Origin: DATJLY01 sp035604615
GTDB lineage: Bacteria > Pseudomonadota > Alphaproteobacteria > ATCC43930 > CGMCC-115725
Direction of reading: 5' to 3'
Length of the DNA: 64,000 nucleotides
NCBI GenBank assembly: GCA_035604615.1
Contig: DATNID010000055.1
Location: 1 to 64,000 of the forward strand
In this document: positions 1-6,544 of the stretch, piece after piece
How the letters are laid out: every line of letters begins with the position of its first letter
How positions within the stretch are numbered: the first letter of the stretch is position 1
Position numbers and translations under genes: made by a program
The notes under the pieces: model-generated
The model's database searches: none
The model's input: the letters and a program-made list of their open reading frames with translations, nothing else
Told to the model about the DNA's origin: nothing

Positions 1-1
1 G

Positions 2-160
2 ATCGAATCCGACATCAAGCCGATCCACAACACACTCAACTATCTCGCACGCGAAGGACGCATCCGGCGCATCAGCCGGGGCCGATATTACGTGCCGGAA
101 TATGGCGTCGGCATCGTAACGAGCGATCCACTGACAGAGGAGGATACGGGGATTCTATAG
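2..160 (+). CDS. C-terminal end of a probable winged-helix protein (partial)
   Basis: An open frame enters from the left edge and stops at a TAG at 158-160, giving 52 visible residues. The stretch YLAREGRIRRISRGRYYV looks like the second helix and wing of a winged-helix fold: a basic turn followed by a hydrophobic strand. It ends in an acidic tail. The start and most of the protein lie outside the window, so no function can be given. A second winged-helix-like protein lies in the same island at 1743-2180, but the two are not clearly alignable. A structured region begins 13 bases after the stop. Confidence 0.5.
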   Translation: MESDIKPIHNTLNYLAREGRIRRISRGRYYVPEYGVGIVTSDPLTEEDTGIL

Positions 161-172
161 CAGACCCCAGAA

Positions 173-325
173 ACACCAAGGACGGCTCCGGTAAGGGAGC
201 CGCCCAAGGTGTCGGCGGTGGGTTTCCCGCACCACTGACGTAGCCACAGCGAGCCGACAAGCGACCCTACCGCGACCACCCATCCGGTAGATTCGCACGT
301 CGCCCACCGCTGTGGCAAGGGCCAC
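173..325 (+). other. Strongly structured intergenic region, possible non-coding RNA or leader
   Basis: Three foldable units follow each other. First, a long hairpin at 173-212: ACACC pairs with GGTGT, GG with CC, and CGGCTCC with GGAGCCG, around a 6-base loop and with only symmetric mismatches. Second, a smaller GGTG/CACC hairpin at about 217-233. Third, an arm closed by GCCACAGC (243-250) with GCTGTGGC (309-316), enclosing GCGA-CTACCG (261-272) with CGGTAG-TCGC (285-296). The strand GTGGC (312-316) can instead pair with GCCAC (321-325), which would open the large arm. No T-run follows, so it is not a normal terminator. Either strand could be the active one. The region ends 7 bases before the ribosome binding site of the 27-codon ORF. 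Confidence 0.4.
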
Positions 326-344
326 TTATTGCGGAGGGCGATCC

Positions 345-428
345 ATGATTTGGATCGATCCATACGTGCGCTGGCGGTTTAACCGTCTTGAGCATGTGTG
401 CGGTCATTGGCGCAGCTTGCCTTTATGA
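345..428 (+). CDS. Possible 27-residue protein with a strong ribosome binding site
   Basis: An ATG at 345 opens a 27-codon frame (MIWIDPYVRWRFNRLEHVCG and 7 more residues) that ends at TGA 426-428. It is preceded by a near-ideal GGAGGG at 333-338 with 6 bases of spacing, which is the main support. The peptide is rich in W, R and H and has one Cys; no membrane segment or known domain is visible. Its end overlaps by 3 bases the end of the minus-strand XRE gene. It sits directly behind the structured region at 173-325, so that region could be its leader. It could also be chance. Confidence 0.4.
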   Translation: MIWIDPYVRWRFNRLEHVCGHWRSLPL

Positions 429-674
429 CCGCTTGCCACGGGTGCCTGGCGCAAGCCGGATGCCCGTGGCACTTCCTTTACTGTCGTTCTCAAAGGCGAT
501 GCCAGCGGCCTCTAAGGCCCGCTGAATTGCGTCAAGATTATTGGCAATGGGCGCGTGCCTTCCTTTCTCGAAGTCGCGCACGGTGCTGACGGACACCTTC
601 GCCCGTTTCGCCAAATCATCTTGCGACCAATCCAGCCAGCCGCGAGCGGCCCGGCTTTGCTCGGGAGAAATCAT
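423..674 (-). CDS. XRE-family helix-turn-helix repressor
   Basis: An 83-residue protein made almost entirely of one HTH_3/XRE domain. The N-terminal stretch SPEQSRAARGWLDWSQDDLA is the usual first two helices and turn; the recognition helix region VSVSTVRDFEKGR follows, then a short tail. Such small proteins bind inverted repeats as dimers and usually repress their own and a divergent promoter. It faces away from the transposase at 778. The shared 100-base gap holds two copies of CAACGA-N3-TCGTTG that bracket the transposase promoter, which fits a repressor of that promoter and of itself. Similar stand-alone regulators are common on integrative elements. No toxin partner is visible. Confidence 0.85.
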   Translation of the reverse strand: MISPEQSRAARGWLDWSQDDLAKRAKVSVSTVRDFEKGRHAPIANNLDAIQRALEAAGIAFENDSKGSATGIRLAPGTRGKRS

Positions 675-695
675 GCCGCGACCGTATCAAAAAAA

Positions 696-721
696 ATCGT
701 TGCTGCCAACGATTTTCGTTG
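696..721. promoter_or_regulatory. Operator O1: overlapping inverted repeats upstream of and over the -35 box
   Basis: Two overlapping dyads share the half-site CAACGA. ATCGTTG (696-702) and CAACGAT (707-713) face each other across 4 bases. CAACGA (707-712) and TCGTTG (716-721) face each other across 3. The second dyad has the same form as O2 and covers the first bases of the -35 box. The likely ligand is the XRE protein encoded at 423-674. Confidence 0.6.
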
Positions 722-747
722 ACGTTCCCCCTTTCAACGGATACAAA
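719..747 (+). promoter_or_regulatory. Sigma-70-type promoter of the transposase gene
   Basis: TTGACG at 719-724 matches the -35 consensus in 5 of 6 bases. A spacer of exactly 17 bases leads to TACAAA at 742-747, which matches the -10 consensus in 4 of 6. Transcription would start near 754, inside operator O2, giving a leader of about 24 bases. Confidence 0.55.
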
Positions 748-753
748 TGAATT

Positions 754-768
754 CAACGAATATCGTTG
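754..768. promoter_or_regulatory. Operator O2: CAACGA-N3-TCGTTG at the transposase start
   Basis: CAACGA (754-759) and TCGTTG (763-768) form a perfect dyad around ATA. The form and half-sites are identical to the O1 dyad 47 bases upstream. It covers the predicted transcription start and touches the GAGG ribosome binding site (768-771). Confidence 0.6.
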
Positions 769-777
769 AGGCGACCA

Positions 778-1746
778 GTGGGCCAGCATTTCCTCTTAAC
801 CGCAGCCGCAAGGACGCTATCGCTAGCGTCCGTTGCGCGCATGTCGGACGAGGAAGCGCGGTCCACCTTTCAGCGCATCCGCTGGGCCGACAACGGCGGC
901 GAGCCGTACTGCCCCAAGTGTGGCAGCACCGAGCACTTGTATCTCCCCAATCAGCTTCGTTGGAAATGCCGGGGCTGCCGCCATCAGTACAGCGTCACGT
1001 CAAGCACCATCTTCGCGAACCGCAAACTGCCGGTGCGCGACTACCTGTTGGCAATCGCGATCTTCGTGAACGGCGCGAAAGGCTATGCGGCCCTTCAACT
1101 GAGCCGCGATCTAGATTGCCAGTACAAGACGGCTTTCGTTTTGTCGCACAAACTGCGCGAGGCAATCGAGGCCGAACAGCGCGGCGTGGTACTGGCCGGA
1201 ACGGTCGAGGTCGATGGTGCGTACTTTGGTGGCCACGTTCGCCAAGAGAACAAGGCCGAGGATCGCGCCGACCGACGGCTGGCCGAGGAACAGACCGGCA
1301 AGCGCCAGGTCGTGGTCGTGGTGCGGCAACGCGGTGGTCGCACCATTACGGGCGTGTTCAAGCGCGAAAGCGAAGGCGTCGCGGTAGTTCGCGCCCGCGT
1401 TGCGATGCCCGCGATCGTTCATGCGGACGAGGCTCGCGGCTGGGACACGCTACACGCTCACTACGATATGCGCCGCGTCAATCACTCGGTCGAGTTCATG
1501 TCCCAACAGGGCGCGTGCACCAATCAGGCCGAGTCGTTTTTCTCGCGGCTGCGCCGTTCCGAGTTTGGCATCCACCATCGCATCAGCGGGCGCTACCTGC
1601 ATCGCTACGCCGCTGAAATGGGGTGGCGCGAAGATCACCGTCGGGTGAGCAACGGCGAACAGTGGGGCGTGGTCGCGGCGCTGGCGCTGCACCACCCGAT
1701 CAGCCGCGAGTGGTGCGGCTATTGGCAAAGGGGCAATGCGCGATGA
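778..1746 (+). CDS. IS1595-family (ISXO2-like) transposase
   Basis: A 322-residue protein with the family's layout. An N-terminal lead-in (FLLTAAARTLSL...MSDEEA) is followed by a zinc ribbon with CPKCG and CRGC pairs, then an ISXO2-like DDE domain with VEVDGAYFGG (first Asp), IVHADEARGWD (second Asp) and TNQAESFFSRLRRSEFG with HH (Asn/Glu region). I chose GTG 778 because GAGG lies 6 bases upstream and the family similarity begins right after it. TTG 766 is in frame but has no binding site, and ATG 841 would lose conserved residues. No terminal inverted repeats were found, so the enzyme may be fixed in the island. Its stop overlaps the next start (ATGA). Confidence 0.88.
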   Translation: MGQHFLLTAAARTLSLASVARMSDEEARSTFQRIRWADNGGEPYCPKCGSTEHLYLPNQLRWKCRGCRHQYSVTSSTIFANRKLPVRDYLLAIAIFVNGAKGYAALQLSRDLDCQYKTAFVLSHKLREAIEAEQRGVVLAGTVEVDGAYFGGHVRQENKAEDRADRRLAEEQTGKRQVVVVVRQRGGRTITGVFKRESEGVAVVRARVAMPAIVHADEARGWDTLHAHYDMRRVNHSVEFMSQQGACTNQAESFFSRLRRSEFGIHHRISGRYLHRYAAEMGWREDHRRVSNGEQWGVVAALALHHPISREWCGYWQRGNAR

Positions 1747-2180
1747 CCGATTATATGTTTGAGGGCTTGCTGAAAAAGCGGGCGGAGCTTGCGGGCGCAA
1801 TCGAGCGCACGCATGAGGACCTTCGCAAAATGGTGAAGGACCTCGAGAACTTGGACGCAACGATCATGCAGTTCGCGCCCAAGGATTTCCACGTCGAGAC
1901 GATCAAGCCGAAGGCGTTCCGGCCTCCGCAGGATTGGGCGCGGCGAGGCGAAATGAGCCGCATTGTCCTGACGATCCTCCGCATGGCGAGCGAGCCAATG
2001 TCTACGCGCGACATTGCTCTTGAAATGCTGATTACCCGCGCGCTCGACCAGAGCGACCAGCGCCTTTTGCGCCTAATGACGAAGCGCGTTGCCGTGTCGC
2101 TACGGCACATGCGCGACCAGGGCGTGACGCAGGCGGCTCATGGCACGGGGCAGTTCATGCTTTGGGAGATTAAGCGGTAG
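1743..2180 (+). CDS. Transposase-coupled protein with N-terminal coiled coil and winged helix
   Basis: A 145-residue protein whose ATG overlaps the transposase stop (ATGA, 1743-1746), so the two are translationally coupled. Residues 5-40 are highly charged with heptad-like leucines (LLKKRAELAGAIE...LRKMVKDLENLD), suggesting a coiled coil. A linker follows, then residues 65-145 look like a winged helix: a helix carrying MSRIVLTILRMASEPMSTRD, a second helix around QRLLRLMTKRVAVSLRHMR, and a beta-wing ending in MLWEIKR. From memory, similar proteins accompany IS1595-like transposases in other alphaproteobacteria; this was not checked. A DNA-binding helper of the transposase is a reasonable guess. 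Confidence 0.65.
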   Translation: MTDYMFEGLLKKRAELAGAIERTHEDLRKMVKDLENLDATIMQFAPKDFHVETIKPKAFRPPQDWARRGEMSRIVLTILRMASEPMSTRDIALEMLITRALDQSDQRLLRLMTKRVAVSLRHMRDQGVTQAAHGTGQFMLWEIKR

Positions 2181-2189
2181 AGGCGTCAG

Positions 2190-2756
2190 TTATCGGCGGA
2201 ACCAAAACGCCTGTGCTTCGATCAGGTCTCGCCCCGGCATCCTCTTCATGAATATCGAAATGGTGGAGGAATTGATCTTCCGAATGAAACGTTGCGCCGA
2301 AAAGCATGCGCCAATTGCTCGCATGGCAATTGATGTCTCGTAAACATGGCAGACAACCAAGAGCCACATTTCCGAATGGAATTCCTTCAATCTCTGCGCT
2401 TTATCGGGCTGAAGGCTGTTCAACGATTCCATCCATTCGGCATATGGATTTGGTTCTAACTTTGTGCCACGCAGCAACAATCCTACCATGACAAAACGAA
2501 CAAATGTTAGTTTGTGCGAAAAGCGGAGCATACTGTTCATAATCAGACGCAACCGCTGGTACCCAGCGTGGCTTAGGAGATCATTTTCTCTGCCAAAGTC
2601 GAATAGATTATCGCGGAGAGAAAAAATCTCATCTCTCAGCTTATCGACCTTATAATCGCGGAAAAGCACATACAGAATCGCAAGCGCGAGGATCGCGATT
2701 CCCAAATCCAGCGGTGCGGCAATGCTCTTTCCAGCGATTTCGGTCATAACACCCAT
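2190..2756 (-). CDS. Unknown membrane-anchored protein, second gene of the island operon
   Basis: A 188-residue protein. An N-terminal hydrophobic stretch (LGIAILALAILYVLF) is followed by a charged region (RDYKVDKLRDEIFSLRDNLF) and a helical cytoplasmic part containing GYQRLRLIMNSMLRFSHKL. The start is ATG at 2756-2754, with GGGAG at good spacing; the in-frame TTG one codon earlier has no such spacing. Its ATG overlaps the upstream stop (TGATG), so it is coupled to the gene at 2756-3106. I do not recognise a named family. From memory, two-gene pairs with this LRDxLFDF / MNSxxRFxHKL pattern occur in many bacteria without a known role. Base composition is AT-richer than the chromosome around it. 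Confidence 0.7.
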   Translation of the reverse strand: MGVMTEIAGKSIAAPLDLGIAILALAILYVLFRDYKVDKLRDEIFSLRDNLFDFGRENDLLSHAGYQRLRLIMNSMLRFSHKLTFVRFVMVGLLLRGTKLEPNPYAEWMESLNSLQPDKAQRLKEFHSEMWLLVVCHVYETSIAMRAIGACFSAQRFIRKINSSTISIFMKRMPGRDLIEAQAFWFRR

Positions 2757-3106
2757 CAACGGTCTCCCGGCTGCGTTGTTCCCTGCGGGGTCAAACCACT
2801 TGATGTCCTATTGGGGTCAATAATCTTTTCAAGCATGGCAGCCCGTGGCGCGAGGCGCTCTATGTTCTTCCGTCGTAATTTGCGCTGGCGAAGGCCGTAC
2901 CCCACCCCGCCGGCGCCGAAGCCATAAGCTAAGACACGATCCAACTTAAAATCGGTTACGAAAGAGATCGCCACATTCGCGAAGGTTGATGTCCCGGCAT
3001 ACGCGAGAAGCACAACATGCACCCAATAGAAAACGCCAAGGACAGTGCCGCACACTACTAAGAGTTTGAGCAGCCCGATCACGCCATCAATGATCTGAGT
3101 AATCAC
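2756..3106 (-). CDS. Unknown small membrane protein, first gene of the island operon
   Basis: A 116-residue protein starting with GTG at 3106. Residues about 8-35 form a strong membrane segment (GLLKLLVVCGTVLGVFYWV). A second weaker one covers about 60-75 (VLAYGFGAGGVGYGLR). It is followed by a basic run (RQRKLRRKN) and a C-terminal tail with DPNRTSSGLTPQGTTQPGD. That tail, with its RTSSGLT core, is memorable from other uncharacterised bacterial proteins. It overlaps the start of its partner. Upstream lie a perfect 10-base-pair hairpin and a consensus-like promoter. No function can be assigned. Confidence 0.68.
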   Translation of the reverse strand: MITQIIDGVIGLLKLLVVCGTVLGVFYWVHVVLLAYAGTSTFANVAISFVTDFKLDRVLAYGFGAGGVGYGLRQRKLRRKNIERLAPRAAMLEKIIDPNRTSSGLTPQGTTQPGDR

Positions 3107-3117
3107 AGCAAACCGTT

Positions 3118-3146
3118 GCGCGGAAGCTGTCGAGTTGCTTCCGCGC
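3118..3146 (-). promoter_or_regulatory. Perfect 10-bp hairpin in the leader of the membrane operon
   Basis: GCGCGGAAGC (3118-3127) and GCTTCCGCGC (3137-3146) are exact complements around a 9-base loop. On the minus strand the hairpin ends 11 bases before the GTG start at 3106 and lies inside the predicted transcript. It may control translation, stabilise the mRNA, or be a protein-binding dyad. Confidence 0.5.
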
Positions 3147-3177
3147 CGTGCCGCCGCCAGCGTCAGTCATGACGGGA

Positions 3178-3206
3178 ATCGTACGGCGGACCCGATTCCG
3201 CGTCAA
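3178..3206 (-). promoter_or_regulatory. Sigma-70-type promoter of the two-gene membrane operon
   Basis: On the minus strand TTGACG (3206-3201) is followed by a 17-base spacer and TACGAT (3183-3178). These match consensus in 5 of 6 and 4 of 6 bases. Transcription would begin near 3171 and run through the hairpin at 3118-3146. Confidence 0.5.
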
Positions 3207-3301
3207 TCCGGTTCGAAACCGTTCATTTTGGCCTAAATTGCTCTCAGTCAATCTCATTGGCAGACGCATGCCCTACCCACTTTTGGGCGGCGGTTAGACT
3301 A

Positions 3302-4038
3302 CTACATAATTCCGAGCGCCTCGGCCGCGTCGAGCGGCGGCAGCAGCGCCGGGAGCCGTGCCGCGAGCATCGACTTGCCCGCGCCCGGCGGCCCGATCAT
3401 CAGCAGATTGTGGCCGCCCGCCGCCGCGACCTCGAGCGCGCGCTTGGCGGTTTCCTGGCCCTTCACGTCCTTCAAGTCGAGGGGGCTCGCGGCCATCTCC
3501 TCGATGCGCGGCACGGGCGGGCTCAGCACCTGCGTGCCCTTGAAGTGATTGACCAGCGCCAGGAGCGACGGCGCCGCCAGAACTTCGAGCCCGTGCGCCC
3601 ACGCCGCCTCGCCGCCGCATGCCGCCGGGCAAATGAAGCCGCGCGAGGATTGCGACGCCGCCATCGCCGCCGGCAGCACGCCCGCCACCGGCAGGAGCGA
3701 GCCGTCGAGCGCAAGCTCGCCCATTGCACCGAATTCTCGATCTCGTCCGCCGGCAGCACGCCCATCGCGGCGAGCAGGCCCAGCGCGATCGGCAGATCGA
3801 AGTGGCTGCCTTCCTTAACGAGATCGGCAGGCGCGAGATTGACCGTGATGCGCCGCGGCGGCAGCGCCAGCCCCATCGCCGCGAGCGAGGCGCGCACCCG
3901 CTCGCGCGACTCGCCGACCGCCTTGTCCGCCAGCCCGACGATGGTAAAGGCGGGGAGGCCCGCGGTGATGGTGACCTGCGCCTCGACATCGATCGCGTCG
4001 ATGCCCTGGAACGTCACCGTGCGGACCCGCGCGACCAA
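3302..4038 (-). pseudogene. comM: comM (YifB), Mg-chelatase-like AAA+ protein: frameshifted and truncated
   Basis: The N-terminal domain is clear (VTITAGLPAFTIVGLADKAV, LAPADLVKEGSHFDLPIALG), starting at TTG 4036-4038 with AGGGAG upstream. Near 3724 one base is missing, so the frame changes between IENSVQ and MGELALDGSLLPVAGVLPAA. The second frame continues through the Walker A motif GPPGAGKSMLAARLP and LLPPLDAAEALG, then stops at 3302. Intact ComM proteins are about 500 residues; roughly the last half, including Walker B and the zinc region, is missing. ComM is a branch-migration helicase needed for natural transformation in species where it has been studied. Either defect alone should inactivate it. 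The truncation point is where the accessory island begins. Confidence 0.88.
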
Positions 4039-4186
4039 GAAACTCTCCCTGCCAAACGGAACGCCGAGTTTAGGCGAGCCTCGGCGCCCTCGCCAGCCGC
4101 TTGGTGCGACTCGTGCTTGACCGGTGCGGGCAGGCGCGCCTTTACTGTCGCCAAGATATCGCCCACCGGGCCGGGGAGGCGCCGCC

Positions 4187-4891
4187 ATGGACGACGCGTT
4201 CGAGGACCACTGCTGGAAGGACATCGTTCCGGCGGACGTGCTCGACATCTATTCGCATTACGCGCGCCCGGTCTTCGTCGGGCCGGCGCCGGCGCTGCTG
4301 GCGATCGATCTCTACGAGCTCGCCTACGAGGGCGGCGCCAAGCCGGTCGCCGAGCTGCATCGCACATATCCGAGCTCGTGCGGCGAGAACGCCTGGGCTG
4401 CGATCGAGCCGACCCGGCGCCTCTTTGCTGCGGCGCGGCGCGCGGGCCTGCCGATCTTCTATTCGACCCAGGATACCCGCGCCGACAGCAAGCCCAATTT
4501 CGTCAAGGCGACCAAGCGCCAGCGCGTCAAGACCGCGCCCGAGCTTTACGCCATCAGGCCCGAGTTCCGGGCCCAGCCCGGCGACGTCGTCATCACCAAG
4601 CAGCGCGCCTCCGCGTTCTATGGCACGCCGCTTGCTGCCCATATGACGCAACTGGGCGTTCAAACCACGATCATCTGCGGCGAGAGCACCTCGGGCTGCG
4701 TCCGCGCCACCGCGGTCGATGCCTATTCGCACGGCTTCCACGTCGTCCTCGCCGAGGAATGCTGCTTCGACCGCAGCCAGCTGTCGCACAAGGTGAATTT
4801 GTTCGATCTCCACCACAAATACGCCGACGTGCTGCGCCTCGACAGCATCGTCGCGCATCTCGACCAGCTCGCGCCGAGAAAGGCGGGCTGA
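4187..4891 (+). CDS. Isochorismatase-fold cysteine hydrolase
   Basis: A 234-residue member of the isochorismatase-like amidohydrolases. The expected triad is visible: Asp in LLAIDLYELAYEGG, Lys in VVITKQRASAFYGT and Cys in IICGESTSGCVRATAVDAY, with the usual non-proline cis-peptide region before the Cys. Family members hydrolyse amides such as N-carbamoylsarcosine, nicotinamide or biuret; the substrate cannot be read here. ATG 4187 has GGGGAGG 7 bases upstream. The gene is followed 5 bases later by an ABC permease and then an ATPase, so the imported compound is probably its substrate or a precursor. The presence of a hydrolase with N-carbamoylsarcosine amidase-like features suggests a ureido or amide compound (inference). 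Confidence 0.88.
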   Translation: MDDAFEDHCWKDIVPADVLDIYSHYARPVFVGPAPALLAIDLYELAYEGGAKPVAELHRTYPSSCGENAWAAIEPTRRLFAAARRAGLPIFYSTQDTRADSKPNFVKATKRQRVKTAPELYAIRPEFRAQPGDVVITKQRASAFYGTPLAAHMTQLGVQTTIICGESTSGCVRATAVDAYSHGFHVVLAEECCFDRSQLSHKVNLFDLHHKYADVLRLDSIVAHLDQLAPRKAG

Positions 4892-4896
4892 ACGCG

Positions 4897-5724
4897 ATGG
4901 AAGCGCCGCTCGAGCAGGTCCGGCCGGCGACGGCGCCGGCGTCCTGGGACGGGGTGCTGCGCGCGGTCGACCCGTTCGTGCGCAACCGCGCGCGCGGCAC
5001 CATCTCGATCCTTGGCGGGCTCCTGGTGTGGGAACTGTTCAGCCGCGTCGTCATCGACAACGCGCTCTTCCTCGCCGCGCCAACCCAGATCATCGCCGCC
5101 ATCATCAAGCTCACCGACTCGGGCGAGCTCGAGCACCACATGGCGATCAGCGGCATCGAGTTCATCATCGGCTATGTCATCGCCAGCCTGCTCGGAATCG
5201 CGCTGGGCGTCGCCATGGCGGGCAGTGCCACCGTCAAGCAGATGATGCAGCCGTGGGTGTCGGGACTCTACGCGACGCCCACCATCGCGCTGGCGCCGCT
5301 CTTCATCCTGTGGCTCGGCATCGGCATCTGGTCGAAGGTGATCGTGGTCGCGACCTTGGTGCTGTTCCCGGTGACGATCAACACCGAGGCGGGGCTGCGG
5401 CAGACGAGCGAGCGCCTCATCGAGATGCTGAGGAGCTTCGGCGCGAGCCGGCGCCAGATCTTCTGGAAGCTGGCGCTGCCGTCGGCGACGCCCTTCGTGC
5501 TCGCGGGGCTGAAGCTCGGCATCGGCCGCGGCCTCATCGGCGTTGTCGTGGCCGAGCTGTTCGGCTCGCGCGCCGGGCTGGGGCGGCTCATCAGCCAGTC
5601 GGCCGACAGCTTCAACATGCCCGAATTGTTCGCCGGCGTCGTCATCCTCGCCGTCGCCGGCATCGTCATGACGGCGGGCTTCGCCTGGCTCGAGGGCAAG
5701 CTCGTGCCGTGGACCAAGGATTAA
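4897..5724 (+). CDS. ABC transporter permease, TauC/SsuC type
   Basis: A 275-residue inner-membrane protein of the BPD_transp_1 class with about six membrane segments. The EAA loop is visible (EMLRSFGASRRQIFWKLALP), where the permease touches the ATPase. Family members import taurine, alkanesulfonates, nitrate, hydroxymethylpyrimidine and similar small solutes. It starts 5 bases after the hydrolase stop and ends 4 bases before the ATPase gene, forming a three-gene operon. No substrate-binding protein gene is present nearby; the system needs one from elsewhere in the genome or has lost it. Confidence 0.9.
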   Translation: MEAPLEQVRPATAPASWDGVLRAVDPFVRNRARGTISILGGLLVWELFSRVVIDNALFLAAPTQIIAAIIKLTDSGELEHHMAISGIEFIIGYVIASLLGIALGVAMAGSATVKQMMQPWVSGLYATPTIALAPLFILWLGIGIWSKVIVVATLVLFPVTINTEAGLRQTSERLIEMLRSFGASRRQIFWKLALPSATPFVLAGLKLGIGRGLIGVVVAELFGSRAGLGRLISQSADSFNMPELFAGVVILAVAGIVMTAGFAWLEGKLVPWTKD

Positions 5725-5728
5725 CGGC

Positions 5729-6505
5729 ATGGCGCCCAAGCTCGCCGTTTCGGGACTGAGCAAGCGCTTTGGCGAGCTCGAGGCGCTGCGCAACATCGCA
5801 TTCGACATCGCGGCCGGCGAGTTCATCGCCATCGTCGGCCCATCGGGCTGCGGCAAGACCACGTTCCTGCGCATCGTCGCCGGCCTCGAGCCGGCGAGCG
5901 CCGGCGAGGTGCGGATCGACGGCCGCGTGGTGCGCGAGCCGGGCGGCGACCGCGGCTTCGTGTTTCAGCAGGACAGCCTCCTGCCCTGGCGCACCGTCCT
6001 CGCCAACGCCATGATCGGCCCCGAGATCGCCGGCGCCAACGGCGAGCCGGAGAAGCGACGCACCCTCGATCTCCTGCAGCTTGTGGGATTGGCCGGGTTC
6101 GAGCATTACTTCCCGCGCCAGCTCTCGGGCGGCATGCGCCAGCGGGTCAACCTTGCCCGCGCGCTTGCCATCGATCCCGAGATCCTGCTGATGGACGAGC
6201 CGTTCTCGGCCCTGGACGCGCAGAGCCGCGAGATCATGCAGACCGAGCTCTTGCGCATCTGGGAGCAGGGGCGTAAGACCGTGCTTTTCGTCACCCACCA
6301 GATCGACGAGGCGGTGTTCCTTGCCGACCACATCTTCGTCTTCGCCCGCCGTCCCGGCCGCGTCCAGGAGCGGGTCGACATCGACCTGCCGCGCCCGCGC
6401 ACGCTTGCCGTGAAACGCACGCCGGAATTCGTCGCCTATGTCGATCGCATCTGGAAGCTGATCGAGAACGACGTGCGCGAATCGGTGCTGCACGAGCACG
6501 CGTGA
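5729..6505 (+). CDS. ABC transporter ATP-binding protein, TauB/SsuB type
   Basis: A 258-residue ATPase with Walker A GPSGCGKTT, Q-loop FVFQQDSLLPW, signature LSGGMRQRVNLARAL, Walker B ILLMDEPFSALD and switch His in VTHQIDEA. It energises the permease encoded 4 bases upstream. The C-terminal tail (RPGRVQERVDIDLPRPR) is typical of the nitrate/taurine branch. Length is normal. The last gene of the hydrolase-permease-ATPase operon; a cyclase gene starts 39 bases later and is probably a separate unit. Confidence 0.92.
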   Translation: MAPKLAVSGLSKRFGELEALRNIAFDIAAGEFIAIVGPSGCGKTTFLRIVAGLEPASAGEVRIDGRVVREPGGDRGFVFQQDSLLPWRTVLANAMIGPEIAGANGEPEKRRTLDLLQLVGLAGFEHYFPRQLSGGMRQRVNLARALAIDPEILLMDEPFSALDAQSREIMQTELLRIWEQGRKTVLFVTHQIDEAVFLADHIFVFARRPGRVQERVDIDLPRPRTLAVKRTPEFVAYVDRIWKLIENDVRESVLHEHA

Positions 6506-6544
6506 GCGCCGCTCCCGTGCTATAGTCGCCCCGAGAGGCGTGAG

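Larger units (their letters stand above)
1..3305. mobile_element. Accessory island next to a broken comM gene (left end outside the window)
   Basis: This stretch differs from the rest of the window. It carries an XRE regulator, an IS1595-type transposase with a coupled partner gene, and two unknown membrane proteins. The part from about 2200 to 3250 is visibly richer in A and T than its neighbours. Its right edge falls exactly where the minus-strand comM frame loses similarity to its family (about 3305). No direct repeats or integrase were identified, and the left end is not in the window. That it is one inserted unit is therefore inferred from the gene content and the truncated comM. Confidence 0.5.

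Noticed and set aside
173..212. Hairpin after the partial gene read as an intrinsic terminator
   Set aside because: The stem is long but has symmetric mismatches and no T-run on either side; kept as general RNA structure only.
88..363. Minus-strand 91-codon frame through the structured region
   Set aside because: It contains a hydrophobic run but no ribosome binding site, and it runs through the end of the frame at 2-160. Hairpin complementarity explains the sequence better.
766..840. TTG 766 or ATG 841 as the transposase start
   Set aside because: Neither has a ribosome binding site; GTG 778 has GAGG at 6 bases and keeps the conserved N-terminus.
6521..6526. TATAGT as a promoter for the first cyclase gene
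   Set aside because: A fair -10 box, but no recognisable -35 at the right distance; not listed as a feature.
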